Positions 9,701 through 17,681 of a stretch of DNA of 64,000 nt are shown one piece after another. The stretch's first letter is position 1, and every line of letters begins with the position of its first letter. The position numbers were made by a program, and so were the translations under genes. Source of the stretch: Pseudomonas taiwanensis. Its GTDB lineage: Bacteria; Pseudomonadota; Gammaproteobacteria; Pseudomonadales; Pseudomonadaceae. The notes under the pieces are model-generated. The model made no database searches. It had not been told where the DNA came from and saw only the letters and a list, made by a program, of their open reading frames with translations. The stretch is from positions 1-64,000 of the forward strand of contig NZ_QJRF01000073.1 in NCBI RefSeq assembly GCF_013393345.1, given 5' to 3'.

Positions 9701-11119
9701 GATGATGCTTCGATACCAGGCTTTGGTGGTCTGGATGATTTGCTGCTGCGCCTCCATCTGCGCCGCCTGCTCGCGGGTCTCGGCCAGCAGTTGGTGGGTG
9801 TGCAAGGTGCGTTCCAGAATTTCGGCGCTCATCACCAGCAGCGGGAGGAGTTCGTCGAGCAGGCTCTGCTGATTGGGCTCCAACGGACGGAAGCTGGCCA
9901 GCTCCAGCACACCCAGCAGGCGTTCGCCGCGCAGTAGCGGCAGGATAGTCACCACCGCGGGCGCCGTCTCACCCAGGCTGGAGCTTATGTGCAGGTAGTC
10001 GGCCGGAGTTTGCTCCAGTGTGATGGTCCGTCGTTCCTGCGCGCACTGGCCGACCAGTCCTTCGCCCAGACGCAGATGGCGCGGCGGCGGTGATTGGGTG
10101 GAGCCTGCATAGCACCCGAGCAAGATCAGGCGGTGATGGGCTTCGTCATGGCCGTACGCGGTGGCGCTTCCGATACCCAGCAGCGGCGCAATGGCCCCGA
10201 GGAACCGCTCGCTCAGCTCAGTGAAATCGTTCGCCGATTGCAGGTCGCGGCTGATGGCCGCCACATGGGTCTTGACCCAGCGCTGGGCCGCCATCTGCTG
10301 GGCCTCGGATTGAAGCGACAGCAGTGCCCGGGAAAGGCCGCCGATTTCATTGGGGTAGTCCTGAAAAGGCACCTCAACATCAAGATTGCCGCGGCTCAGC
10401 GCGTCCACAGTCTTGCGCAGGCTTTCGGCCGGCCGGCGGATGGACAGGCTGATGAAATAACCGAAGAGAATGCCGCCGAGCATTCCCAGCACCAGCAGCC
10501 ACAAAGTCAGCTGCACGCTTCGATCGAGCCGCTCGGCCGCCGAAGCCACACCGATGTCGGCCCCTTCGCGCTTGAGTCTGGCTATCTGCGTAAGCGCTTG
10601 GGCGGCTGCGGCTCCTGCGCGCAAGAACGCTGGCGAATCGATCAGGGCGCTGGCGGCAAGCCGCGCACTTTCCGCGCTGCGGGAAGCGCTCTCAACCTGC
10701 AGCTCCAGCACTTTATCCAGATGTCGCTGGTATTCCGCGAAGGCCATGTCGAAACGAAGGAGGTTCTGCTGATTCTGCGCGCGGAAGACGAGAGGCCGCG
10801 CCAGGTCCATCTCGCGGCCAAGCAACTCGATGGCATCGGTCAGTTCTCGCTGCGCGCCGGAGCGCTCCTTGTCATCGCTGGCCAGCACCGACTGGCGCAG
10901 ATGCAGGCCTATCTCCGCAAGCGCGACCCGCGCGGAATCGATATGGACGAGGCCCAGCATGTCCTGTGAGTAGATCTGGCGGATTTGCTGGTTCTGCAGG
11001 TATTGCACACGCAGGCTGTACAGCCCCAGAAACAGCGCCAGCAGAAGAATCCCGCCGAAGCCGAACTGCAGTTTCAGGCGCAGGGGCAAACGCTGCAAAA
11101 AGTCGAACGGAGACATCAT
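6743..11119 (-). CDS. Hybrid sensor histidine kinase with GAF, two PAS, two receiver domains and Hpt
   Basis: A 1458-residue membrane-bound hybrid kinase. Domains in order: TM helix (about 20-38), a helical periplasmic sensor region (about 40-200), TM helix (about 204-224), HAMP (about 225-275), GAF (about 300-435), two PAS domains (about 465-585 and 595-702), HisKA with phospho-acceptor His733 in MSHEIRTPMN, HATPase_c ending in GGTGLGLAIS, a first receiver with Asp1024 (LLIDWKMPE), a second with Asp1170 (ILMDCQMP), and an Hpt domain with His1315 (AHSLRGAAANIG). All catalytic residues are present, so a complete His-Asp-His relay is possible in one protein. The final Asp may be the HD-GYP regulator encoded 89 bases upstream on the same strand. 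The signal it senses is not evident. Confidence 0.93.
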   Translation of the reverse strand: MMSPFDFLQRLPLRLKLQFGFGGILLLALFLGLYSLRVQYLQNQQIRQIYSQDMLGLVHIDSARVALAEIGLHLRQSVLASDDKERSGAQRELTDAIELLGREMDLARPLVFRAQNQQNLLRFDMAFAEYQRHLDKVLELQVESASRSAESARLAASALIDSPAFLRAGAAAAQALTQIARLKREGADIGVASAAERLDRSVQLTLWLLVLGMLGGILFGYFISLSIRRPAESLRKTVDALSRGNLDVEVPFQDYPNEIGGLSRALLSLQSEAQQMAAQRWVKTHVAAISRDLQSANDFTELSERFLGAIAPLLGIGSATAYGHDEAHHRLILLGCYAGSTQSPPPRHLRLGEGLVGQCAQERRTITLEQTPADYLHISSSLGETAPAVVTILPLLRGERLLGVLELASFRPLEPNQQSLLDELLPLLVMSAEILERTLHTHQLLAETREQAAQMEAQQQIIQTTKAWYRSIIESAPDGMMVVDRSGAIILANPKLEELFGYGSGELIGVGVEQLVPEASRAKHEPLRKQYFEQGHTRQMGGTNTDLRGLRKDGTQFSVEIGLSRLPELHNHELCVCASVRDISERRAMEAVILESEERLKSILDRSPVSVAFATQGQIHFANPRFVETFGLTAGDMVPQIYVNLLDRDDVWAHLQTGEPYYEREVQMYDSQGREREMLATYLPMQYRGEFGVLGWHIDITQRKAAERAMLRAKQLAEEATQAKSHFLANMSHEIRTPMNVIIGMSCLALKTELDRKQRNYVEKINLSAENLLGIINDILDFSKIEAGAMDVERIGFRLEDVMDHFASVVGFKAEEKQLELLFQLDYDLPTALLGDPLRLGQVLINLGNNAVKFTETGEIVVGVEQVAAAETDVELHFWVRDSGIGMTPEQCERIFQSFMQADSSTSRKYGGTGLGLAISQKLVELMQGRIWVESEPDRGSTFHFNARFGRQEHARPRRVMRADELLGLRVLVVDDNASAREILSTMAKSFGLEVDVARTGREALQLLNRATQKGLPYRLLLIDWKMPELDGVEAVRELNDGGGDVPAVIMVTAFGREDALDAARVQGVTLDFVLTKPVTPSSLLEAINQVLGGTSPAETRSTERHGQTESAKAALAGSRVLLAEDNPLNQELAVELLTDAGIETVLVSNGQEALDLLAVDQRFDGILMDCQMPLVDGYEATRAIRQRPQLTSIPIIAMTANNLAGDRQLALDAGMDDHIAKPLNLDTMFATLARWITPAQARTLAPRQTAPTVQSTLPALPGIDQQKGLATCSGKLSLYHRLLLKFRDGQRDFANLFAEARRGNDPTAAQRTAHSLRGAAANIGALGVVESAARLEQACRQNAPAERIDTLLEELLTDLASVVQGLTALDNAPESTGDSSESERAQLSDLFDRLRHCLAQSDTAAEELITEICEQFRGRPGEDTLRRVAKAVDSFDFDQALALLDQLEQLDRNAIGE

Positions 11120-11208
11120 CTGAATTCGCCTTTATGAGCAGGCCGCCAGACAGGGTGGCTCGGGTAACGCAATCGACTGTGTCCGAAAGCGCCTCACTCG
11201 GGTGCGCT

Positions 11209-12345
11209 TCACGCCCCTCTGCTGGCCTTGGCCTTCAAATCCTGCTCACTGTCGGCGTAGCGCTCGGCGATGGCCTGGAACTGCTCCTTTATCGCCAGGA
11301 AAGCGTCGACCACATCCGGGTCGAAATGACGGCCCCGCTCCTCGCTGATCAACGCGACAGCGTCTTCATGGCTGATACCGGGCTTGTAGACGCGACGGCT
11401 GATCAGCGCGTCATAGACGTCCGCCACCGCCATCAGGCGTGCCGATAGCGGAATCCGGTCGCCTGCCCTGCCCTCGGGATAACCGCTACCGTCCCATTTT
11501 TCCTGATGGCCATAGGCGATCTCCTTGGCCAGCCGCAGGAAGGGAACCTCCACGCCGAGTTGATCTTCAGCGCGCTGCAGGGCATCGCGGCCGAGCGTCG
11601 TATGTGTCTTCATGACCTCGAACTCTTCCATCGTCAGCCGCCCCGGCTTGAGCAGGATGCTGTCGGGAATACCGATTTTGCCGATGTCATGAAGCGGTGC
11701 TGACTTGTACAACAGGCGACGGGTATCCGCGTCCAGCTCAGCGGCAAAACGAGGGTGATCCTTCAAGTGCTCAGCGAGTGCCTGAACGTAATGCTGGGTG
11801 CGCCGGATATGGTTGCCGGTCTCGTTGTCGCGGGTCTCGGCAAGGGACGCGAGGGCCTGGATGGTGACGTCCTGGATCGCAATCACCTCTTCTGTGCGCC
11901 GGGCGACCTCCTGTTCGAGGAAGTCGTTCTGATCGCGCAGAAAGTCGGCCGCAGCCTTGATCTTCAGGTGGTTATCCACCCGCAGCAGAACCGTGGGCGG
12001 ATTGATCGGCTTGGTGATGTAGTCGACCGCGCCGAGTTCGAGCCCGCGCAGCTCGTCCTCGATCGCCCCCTGGGTGGTGAGGAAGATGACCGGGATATCA
12101 CGGGTATGGGGTTGCGCCTTGAGCTGGCGGCAGACATCGAATCCGGAGAGGCCCGGCATCATCACGTCGAGCAGGATGAGATCGGGCTTGTCGTCGCTGC
12201 CTGCGATCTGCAGAGCCTTGTCTCCGTCGCGCGCAGCCTTGACCCGATAGATGACTTTCAGCAGGTCAGCCAGCAGGGTCAGGTTGTCAGGGGTATCGTC
12301 CACGATCAGGACTGTGGGTTTTTCGCCAAGACTTGCCGGATTCAT
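11209..12345 (-). CDS. Response regulator with HD-GYP domain (predicted c-di-GMP phosphodiesterase)
   Basis: A 378-residue RpfG-type regulator. Residues 10-125 are a receiver domain with phospho-acceptor Asp60 (LILLDVMMPG) and the acidic pair in VDDTPDN. After a coiled linker (about 130-165) comes an HD-GYP domain with the HD pair at 219-220 (PLHDIGKIGIPD) and an intact GYP motif at 288-290 (HQEKWDGSGYP). Intact HD and GYP residues predict hydrolysis of cyclic di-GMP. The start at 12345 is chosen because GGGGAG sits 8 bases upstream. The overlapping ATG at 12351 is too close to it, and the longer ORF reaching 12540 is not supported. It probably forms an operon with the downstream hybrid kinase. 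Confidence 0.92.
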   Translation of the reverse strand: MNPASLGEKPTVLIVDDTPDNLTLLADLLKVIYRVKAARDGDKALQIAGSDDKPDLILLDVMMPGLSGFDVCRQLKAQPHTRDIPVIFLTTQGAIEDELRGLELGAVDYITKPINPPTVLLRVDNHLKIKAAADFLRDQNDFLEQEVARRTEEVIAIQDVTIQALASLAETRDNETGNHIRRTQHYVQALAEHLKDHPRFAAELDADTRRLLYKSAPLHDIGKIGIPDSILLKPGRLTMEEFEVMKTHTTLGRDALQRAEDQLGVEVPFLRLAKEIAYGHQEKWDGSGYPEGRAGDRIPLSARLMAVADVYDALISRRVYKPGISHEDAVALISEERGRHFDPDVVDAFLAIKEQFQAIAERYADSEQDLKAKASRGA

Positions 12346-12623
12346 CTCCATTTCTCCCCAAGTGGATATTGCCCTGCGTCTTCCATCCGTACTCCGGAAC
12401 CGGCGTGCGAAGTCAGTATAGATAAGCGTTCGGTTATTCCAGGGATTTGACCGCTCGACTGCTGTCCGCCCTTGATCGATATGCCCGCAGCGTCCGACCG
12501 GACCTGCCTGACCAGGTTGGCGGGGTTCGGCGTCAGCCATTCATCGACACGCTCCCCGGTTTCTGGCCGTTGAGCCATATTAAGAATCCCGCGCGTCTGC
12601 GTTGCACCCTGCAGGAGGCCGCC

Positions 12624-12869
12624 ATGAATCGACGAGACTTCCCCGGGCATGCTGCCTGGACAGAAATCCACATCAATGGTGATCACGTTCTGGCATTCAT
12701 CGCCATCAAGCCGCATCACCTCGATATCGAACCCCACCTCCATCAGGTATATGACCGAACGCAGTTCAAACGACGGACTGATGCTGTGCTTGCTGCGCGG
12801 GACGCACTCAGCAAGTTGCTGCACATCGATGAGGACGGATGTCCTGTATTCAGCTCTCCCGAGTGCTGA
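12624..12869 (+). CDS. Small protein of unknown function (81 aa)
   Basis: I do not recognise this protein. The ATG at 12624 is preceded by AGGAGG at about 6 bases, a near-perfect ribosome site, which is the main evidence that it is real. The predicted protein is soluble, rich in histidine and acidic residues, with a strand-rich first half (WTEIHINGDHVLAFIAIK), the run HHLDIEPHLHQVYD and a helical end (DAVLAARDALSKLLHI). No signal peptide or membrane segment is present. It is followed 48 bases later by another small gene on the same strand, and the two may be co-transcribed. Base composition is lower in GC than in the flanking genes. Confidence 0.55.
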   Translation: MNRRDFPGHAAWTEIHINGDHVLAFIAIKPHHLDIEPHLHQVYDRTQFKRRTDAVLAARDALSKLLHIDEDGCPVFSSPEC

Positions 12870-12917
12870 GCCGCCAACTCGGCAATCGTTGTTCCCTTCG
12901 GGTTGAGGAGCCCAACC

Positions 12918-13253
12918 ATGAACACCGCTAGCGAAAATCGGGACATTGAAGTTCGCTTCGAAGAGTTGATGCCGGGATTTCACTGCGTCGTGACACGGCA
13001 AGAAGATGGGGCGATAAACCTGCAGCTGGAAAGCCTCACCAGCCACCACATGATCGTGCTACCGGCCTTGGACCCAGCGCTCTGGGATACAGCCGAGAAA
13101 TTGCAGAACTTGTGCAAACAGATCGCAGAGGAGTTTGCGATTTTCTGCGAAGAGTCGCCCCCGACAGACGCCCCTCCTACGCCGTATCGGATAAAAGACG
13201 GGCTATTGGAGAGGCTGTACACGATCCTGGACTCGCTGCGCGGGCCCGCATAG
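12918..13253 (+). CDS. Small protein of unknown function (111 aa)
   Basis: This short protein is not recognised. The ATG at 12918 has GAGGAG 7 bases upstream, better than the in-frame ATG at 12903. It has an N-terminal strand region (EVRFEELMPGFHCVVTRQ), a middle NLQLESLTSHHMIVLP and a predicted helix (TAEKLQNLCKQIAEEFAIF), and it ends in a basic helix. It has no signal peptide. The LMPGF...(strand)...helix order faintly recalls the 83-residue protein at 1238-1489, which has LPGF at the same relative place, but the identity is too low to call them relatives. A GC hairpin at 13284-13306 follows. Confidence 0.55.
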   Translation: MNTASENRDIEVRFEELMPGFHCVVTRQEDGAINLQLESLTSHHMIVLPALDPALWDTAEKLQNLCKQIAEEFAIFCEESPPTDAPPTPYRIKDGLLERLYTILDSLRGPA

Positions 13254-13283
13254 GAAGGGGGCGATTCAGTTCGGTCTGAACCG

Positions 13284-13306
13284 TAGGGTGCGCTGTGCGC
13301 ACCCTA
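13284..13306. repeat. GC hairpin, dispersed-repeat type
   Basis: A perfect inverted repeat with arms TAGGGTGCGC and GCGCACCCTA around TGT. It lies 30 bases after the small gene ending at 13253 and may terminate it. The 'GTAGGGTGCGC' form is a common intergenic element in Pseudomonas genomes (from general knowledge). Confidence 0.6.
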
Positions 13307-13493
13307 TCGGATTGGCTTTATCCCGCCGTTCGCGCGTTCCTCGCCCCTCGCCCTTCCTGCAAAAATTTCGCATTCCAGGCTGATCCGCTCTAGCTCGGCC
13401 CTTTCCACGCCCCATAAACCAGCATCTTCAGCAGTGCTTGCTCGCGCGCAGATTTTTTCTTGCACGGCCGGCAAAACGGGTGCTAATTTTTTA

Positions 13494-13513
13494 TTCATTG
13501 AGCGACCAATGAA
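13494..13513. promoter_or_regulatory. Operator-like inverted repeat before the BetI-like regulator
   Basis: Perfect 7-base arms TTCATTG and CAATGAA are separated by AGCGAC, inside an AT-rich stretch, 16 bases before the regulator's ATG. TetR proteins usually bind such palindromes in their own promoters. Binding is inferred, not shown. Confidence 0.5.
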
Positions 13514-13529
13514 AAAAAGAGACCGCACC

Positions 13530-14120
13530 ATGCCAAAGGTAGGAATGCAGGAAATACGCAAGAAGCAGTTGGTGGAGGCCACGCTCTCGCTGATTGGCGA
13601 GCAGGGCCTTGCCGGTACGAGCATGGCGCAGGTGAGCGCGAGATCGGGTATGTCCAACGGGATAGTGCATCACTACTTCTCGGACAAGAACGCCCTGCTC
13701 GAAGCGACCCTGCGAGAGCTCAACAAGCGAATCAACACCGAGATCTTCAATCACCTCCGGCAATCCACGACGCCTTCCGAACGGGTTCAGGCCTTCGTTG
13801 AAGGCAACGTCAGCGCATTGAACCTGACACGCGAGAACGTCGCCGCCTGGTTGGCCTTCTGGGCGCAAGTTCCCCAGTCACCGCAGTTCCAGCGGATCCA
13901 GAACATCGTGGCGCGCCGCAGCCACTCACTGCTTTTCCATGCTTTGGCGAAAAGCATGGACAAGACCACGGCTCGATATAAGGCCCAGATGATCGCGGTG
14001 TTCATCGACGGCCTGTGGTTGCGGGCAGCAGTGGACCCTACTCCGGAAACGATCGGCGAATCCCGCCGCCTGGCTTATGAGTTCCTGAACAACCTCCTTG
14101 GTTTTGACCTGAAGGTGTAG
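13530..14120 (+). CDS. TetR-family regulator, BetI-like
   Basis: A 196-residue TetR repressor. The start MPKVGMQEIRKKQLVEATL and the helix-turn-helix SMAQVSARSGMSNGIVHHYF followed by SDKNALLEATL closely follow BetI, the choline-responsive repressor, and the C-terminal half is of the BetI type (IAVFIDGLWLRAAV). It is not next to betAB or betT, so it is better read as a BetI-like paralogue for the amidase and permease genes behind it. The ATG at 13530 is chosen by alignment to BetI; an ATG at 13509 lies inside the operator-like repeat. The amidase start follows 2 bases after its stop codon, so the two are surely co-transcribed. Confidence 0.88.
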   Translation: MPKVGMQEIRKKQLVEATLSLIGEQGLAGTSMAQVSARSGMSNGIVHHYFSDKNALLEATLRELNKRINTEIFNHLRQSTTPSERVQAFVEGNVSALNLTRENVAAWLAFWAQVPQSPQFQRIQNIVARRSHSLLFHALAKSMDKTTARYKAQMIAVFIDGLWLRAAVDPTPETIGESRRLAYEFLNNLLGFDLKV

Positions 14121-14122
14121 AT

Positions 14123-15544
14123 ATGACTCGCGATGAATATAAGAACTTCGATGCGGTAAGCCTTGTTCAGCTGGTAAAGGCTGGCGAAGTCACCGCCCTG
14201 GAATTGGTCGACCTTGCGATCAATGAAATCGAAATCCAGGACCACGAGCTGGGGGCAGTCGTGTCCATCGATGTCGAAGGCGCTCGACGGGCGGCCACAA
14301 GCCATGAACAAAGCTCCCTGGCCGGCCTGCCCATGCTGATAAAGGACACCAATATCGACGTCGAAGGTTTTGCAACCCGACACGGTTCCCGCCTGTACAA
14401 GGATGCAGTGGCGGCAAAGGCTGATAGCGAACTCGTCACCCGCCTGCGCAATGCCGGAGCGATCATTCTGGGGAAGGCCAAGACGCCGGAGTTCGCCGGG
14501 GATTTCGTCACGGAGCCCGAGTACTTCGGCCCCTGCCGAAACCCCAGGAATCCGAAGTACGCATCCGGTGGTTCCAGTGGCGGCTCGGCCTGCGCGGTCG
14601 GTGCCGGCATGGTGCCTGTGGCTCATGGAACTGATTGCGGCGGCTCGATCCGCGTCCCGGCATCGGTCTGCGGTGTCGTCGGCTTGAAACCCAGCCGGGG
14701 ACGCAACCCGGTTGGTCCCCATGTCGGGGAGTTCGTCGGCGGTCTCGATAGCGAACACGTGCTGACCAGGACCGTCCGCGACACCGCCTTGCTGCTGGAC
14801 GTCCTGGCCGGCTACGAGTCTGGCGCGCCGTATGCGGCCCCCGCTGCGCCGTCCTCCTGGCTTGAGAGCCTGAACAAGGCTTCGCCCTCGTTGAACATTG
14901 CCTTCAGCTGCTCCCGACCCGACGGCTCGGATATAGACGAGTCCATTCGTAACGCGGTTCTCCGCGTGGTGGATTTCCTGGGCTCGGAAGGCCACAAGCT
15001 GCGCGACTTCAACTGGCCGGACCTGACGGGCGCGGGCGATGCCGCAGCCGTCTTCTGGCAGCTCGAAATCGAAGCCCTGATGGCGCATCAGGCAGCGACG
15101 CTGGGCCGCCCGGTCGGCGAAGGCGATGTCGAATGGATCACGTACGAAATGTACAAGCAGTCGTGCCGCCGTTCCGCCCTGGATGTCCATCACGCGAGGG
15201 CCGTGCAGAACCGCGTCTCACGTCGTATCGCGGCAAGCTTCACGGAGATCGATGTGCTGATCACGCCTACGGTGGCGCTCGCTCCGCCCTTGATCGGTGG
15301 GTTCACCGCTTCCGGGGAAAAGCAGTTGGAGGTCTGGTACGAAAATGCCTATGCCTTCTCCCCCTTCACCGAAGTCTTCAACCTCACCGGTCAACCCGCT
15401 ATCAGCGTACCGGTCGGCGTCATGGGCAACGGGCTGCCGATCGGACTGCAGATAGTCGGAAGATTTGGCGATGAGGAAACCATTCTCAGACTGGCCAGTG
15501 AAATCGAAAAAAGCTTTCCTTTTAGAGTTCTGTTCCAGGAATAA
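14123..15544 (+). CDS. Amidase-signature hydrolase, 6-aminohexanoate cyclic dimer hydrolase-like
   Basis: A 473-residue cytoplasmic amidase of the amidase-signature family. The catalytic triad is visible: Lys74 in MLIKDTN, cis-Ser151 in SGGSSGGSA and nucleophile Ser175 in GTDCGGSIRVPAS. The spacing of 24 between the serines matches the family. The segment VCGVVGLKPSRGR and later VLTRTVRDTALLLD are typical. The overall pattern resembles NylA-type 6-aminohexanoate cyclic dimer hydrolases and broad amidases, so it should release ammonia or an amine from a small amide or lactam. The natural substrate is not known. Its place between a BetI-like regulator and an NCS1 permease suggests breakdown of a nitrogen compound brought in by that permease. 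Confidence 0.9.
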   Translation: MTRDEYKNFDAVSLVQLVKAGEVTALELVDLAINEIEIQDHELGAVVSIDVEGARRAATSHEQSSLAGLPMLIKDTNIDVEGFATRHGSRLYKDAVAAKADSELVTRLRNAGAIILGKAKTPEFAGDFVTEPEYFGPCRNPRNPKYASGGSSGGSACAVGAGMVPVAHGTDCGGSIRVPASVCGVVGLKPSRGRNPVGPHVGEFVGGLDSEHVLTRTVRDTALLLDVLAGYESGAPYAAPAAPSSWLESLNKASPSLNIAFSCSRPDGSDIDESIRNAVLRVVDFLGSEGHKLRDFNWPDLTGAGDAAAVFWQLEIEALMAHQAATLGRPVGEGDVEWITYEMYKQSCRRSALDVHHARAVQNRVSRRIAASFTEIDVLITPTVALAPPLIGGFTASGEKQLEVWYENAYAFSPFTEVFNLTGQPAISVPVGVMGNGLPIGLQIVGRFGDEETILRLASEIEKSFPFRVLFQE

Positions 15545-15943
15545 GTGCGCAGAACTGACCTCTCAGCCCTGCCAACTTAAATAGAACGACCCTCCACCCA
15601 CCCGCAGGACGCATTGAACTAATGAAATGAATAGTGCGCGCAGCCTATTCACCATTAGCGGTTCGCTGCGCCTGCAATTCACCTGGAGAGGGTAACTATG
15701 AGTTCCCAGGAAATGATAAGACGAGGAAATACCGATGCAATGAATCGACACTCATAAGTTACGACCCCTGCCTGAACTTTAAAAAAGGCAAGAAGTTAAT
15801 GGCGTCGCCTGAGGAAAGAGGAAGCTGTTTGAAAACGGAATTTCAACCCGAGATAAAATCACCTGCAACCTGGTAAACCACTTAACTTATTTGCTTTTCT
15901 GCCTAACAAATGTACTACGACAAGAAAGATAGGTACGAAGATC
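15545..15943. other. Low-GC leader region before the permease, with a possible short leader ORF
   Basis: About 400 bases, noticeably AT-richer than the flanks, with no family-level gene. An ORF at 15698-15757 (19 residues, starting MSSQEMIRRG) has GAGAGGG about 6 bases upstream. A second ORF of 25 residues begins at 15799. Either could be a leader peptide, or the region may simply be a long untranslated leader with the permease's own promoter. No riboswitch class is recognised. Confidence 0.35.
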
Positions 15944-17386
15944 ATGTTAGCCAAAGAAAACCCCTCATCTGCTGGACGTTTCAATCTGGAAGTACGCTCC
16001 ATTGACCACGTTCCACATTCAGAACGCCATGGCAAGGCGTGGCACCTATGGCCCATCTGGTTCTGCGGTGGAGCACAGCTGACGACCCTGGCCGTGGGGA
16101 TCATCGGTATCGGCATGGGCGCCAATCTGTTGTGGTCCGCCATCGCCATCATTCTCGGTTGTGCCTTCGGTACGCTGTTCATGGCCGGACACTCCACCCA
16201 GGGTCCGCAAATGGGCCTGCCGCAACTCATCCAGTCCCGTCCCCAGTTCGGCTATCTCGGCGCCCTGCTCGTCTACCTCGTGGCCATCGTCACCTACGTC
16301 GGCTACAACGCCTTCAATCAACTGCTGGTTGGGCAGACCTTGCATGAATTGCTAGGCGTCTCCGAAAACGGGTCGGCCCTGGTCTTCTCGCTACTGGCAA
16401 TCATCATGGCGGTTGCCGGGTACAACACCTTCCACAAGGTCCAGCGGGGCCTGGCCTTTCTGATGGTCGCACTCATGCTGGCGCTTACCATCGGCCTGCT
16501 CCTGTCCATGAAACTTCCGGCCAATCAACTGACCTTGAGCGAGTTCAAGCTCAATGCCTTCCTGGCTCAGTTCTTTGTCGCTGCCGCCTACCAACTGAGT
16601 TGGGCCATCTACGTTTCCGACTATTCCCGCTACCTGCCTGCAAACGTCAGCGTTCGCGCCTCGTTCTGGTGGACCTACATGGGTGCCATGATCGGCGGCG
16701 TCTGGATGATGCTGATCGGCGCGATAGCCACCGCACTCAGCCCCGGCCAGAACCTGGCCGCCGGCCTGGTGATGCTGGGAAACATGGTCTTCTCGGGGTT
16801 CGGCGAAATCCTGGTGATCATCTCGGTGCTCATTCTGATTACCAGTGCGGCACAAAACTTCTATGGTGCGTCAATTACCCTGCTCAGCATCATCGACACG
16901 ATAAAGACCCAGAAATCCACCCTTCTGAAACGCATTATCGCAATGGTGGTCGTCGGTAGCTCCGCAATGCTTATCGCCCTATCCGCATCCGCCAACTTCG
17001 TAAAAGAGTTCGGTGATTTCCTGGCAATCCTGCTCTATCTGTTCACGCCCTGGACGGCAATCAACCTCGTAGATTTTTACGGCGTTCGCCACGGGAAATA
17101 CTCCATAAAGGAAATATTCAACCCAAACGGGATCTATGGAAAATGGAACTGGCGCGGCATTGGGGCGTACATCGTTGGATTCATGATCATGCTGCCCTTC
17201 TCCAATACCGGACTTTACACAGGCTTTATCTCTGAAAGGTTGGACGGCGCAGATATCAGCATGCCTATCGGACTTGCAGCTTCGGCGCTGGTCTATTGGT
17301 TCCTTTGCCGTTCGCAGAATATTCAGCAGGAGTTGAATAGAGTCGGCAGTCTTGACTTCGGGCTGGAGAATAGCGCCGCCCGGTAG
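15944..17386 (+). CDS. NCS1-family permease (purine-cytosine permease type)
   Basis: A 480-residue inner-membrane permease with about 12 helices, of the nucleobase:cation symporter-1 family (cytosine, purines, allantoin, hydantoin and similar). The N-terminal run HGKAWHLWPIWFCGGAQLTT, the GHSTQGPQMGLPQLIQSR box and the central VSDYSRYLP signature identify the family. The GPQMGLPQ loop is the usual substrate-proximal motif of CodB-like members. The ribosome site is weak (ATAGG or GAAG before ATG 15944). It is the third gene of the regulator-amidase-permease group, separated by a 400-base low-GC leader. By context it imports the amide or cyclic nitrogen compound cleaved by the amidase; the exact substrate is unknown. 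Confidence 0.88.
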   Translation: MLAKENPSSAGRFNLEVRSIDHVPHSERHGKAWHLWPIWFCGGAQLTTLAVGIIGIGMGANLLWSAIAIILGCAFGTLFMAGHSTQGPQMGLPQLIQSRPQFGYLGALLVYLVAIVTYVGYNAFNQLLVGQTLHELLGVSENGSALVFSLLAIIMAVAGYNTFHKVQRGLAFLMVALMLALTIGLLLSMKLPANQLTLSEFKLNAFLAQFFVAAAYQLSWAIYVSDYSRYLPANVSVRASFWWTYMGAMIGGVWMMLIGAIATALSPGQNLAAGLVMLGNMVFSGFGEILVIISVLILITSAAQNFYGASITLLSIIDTIKTQKSTLLKRIIAMVVVGSSAMLIALSASANFVKEFGDFLAILLYLFTPWTAINLVDFYGVRHGKYSIKEIFNPNGIYGKWNWRGIGAYIVGFMIMLPFSNTGLYTGFISERLDGADISMPIGLAASALVYWFLCRSQNIQQELNRVGSLDFGLENSAAR

Positions 17387-17392
17387 CGACCA

Positions 17393-17422
17393 GAATCATG
17401 GGTGGTACGCCACCCATGATTC
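17393..17422. terminator. Perfect hairpin after the permease gene
   Basis: Arms of 13 bases (GAATCATGGGTGG and its exact inverse) surround a TACG loop, 6 bases after the stop codon. It has the stem strength of a terminator but no T tract on the + strand. Confidence 0.6.
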
Positions 17423-17681
17423 ACGTGAGTGGAATTGAACTGCCGCCTGCAACCAACGTTGCAACGCCGAACGTTGGGTTTCGCTCCGCTCTACCACAAC
17501 CTACAAATGCAGCGAATAAATTCGCTCCCACAACTCCATGGGGCCCTTCCTGTGGGGGCGAATTCATTCGCCAAGCAGGACGCAGTCCTGCCGTAGGTTG
17601 GTCCGAGGAACGAGGCCCAACATTGCGGGGCCGATCGTTGGGTTTCGCTCCTTCAAAAGCAAACCCCACACCATTGCCCGC
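17423..17681. repeat. Dispersed intergenic repeats between convergent genes
   Basis: Contains a copy of the GTGGGGGCGAATTCATTCGC repeat at 17552-17575, followed at once by the second repeat type (GTAGGTTGGTCCGAGGAACG, ending in GGCCCAAC) at about 17591-17624. There are degraded versions on either side. The same two repeats occur in the same order at 3681, 30989 and 34800. No gene is seen. Confidence 0.65.

Noticed and set aside
12342-13049. A 235-residue minus-strand frame across the two small genes
   Set aside because: It has no ribosome site and no recognisable domain, while two plus-strand ORFs here have AGGAGG and GAGGAG sites.
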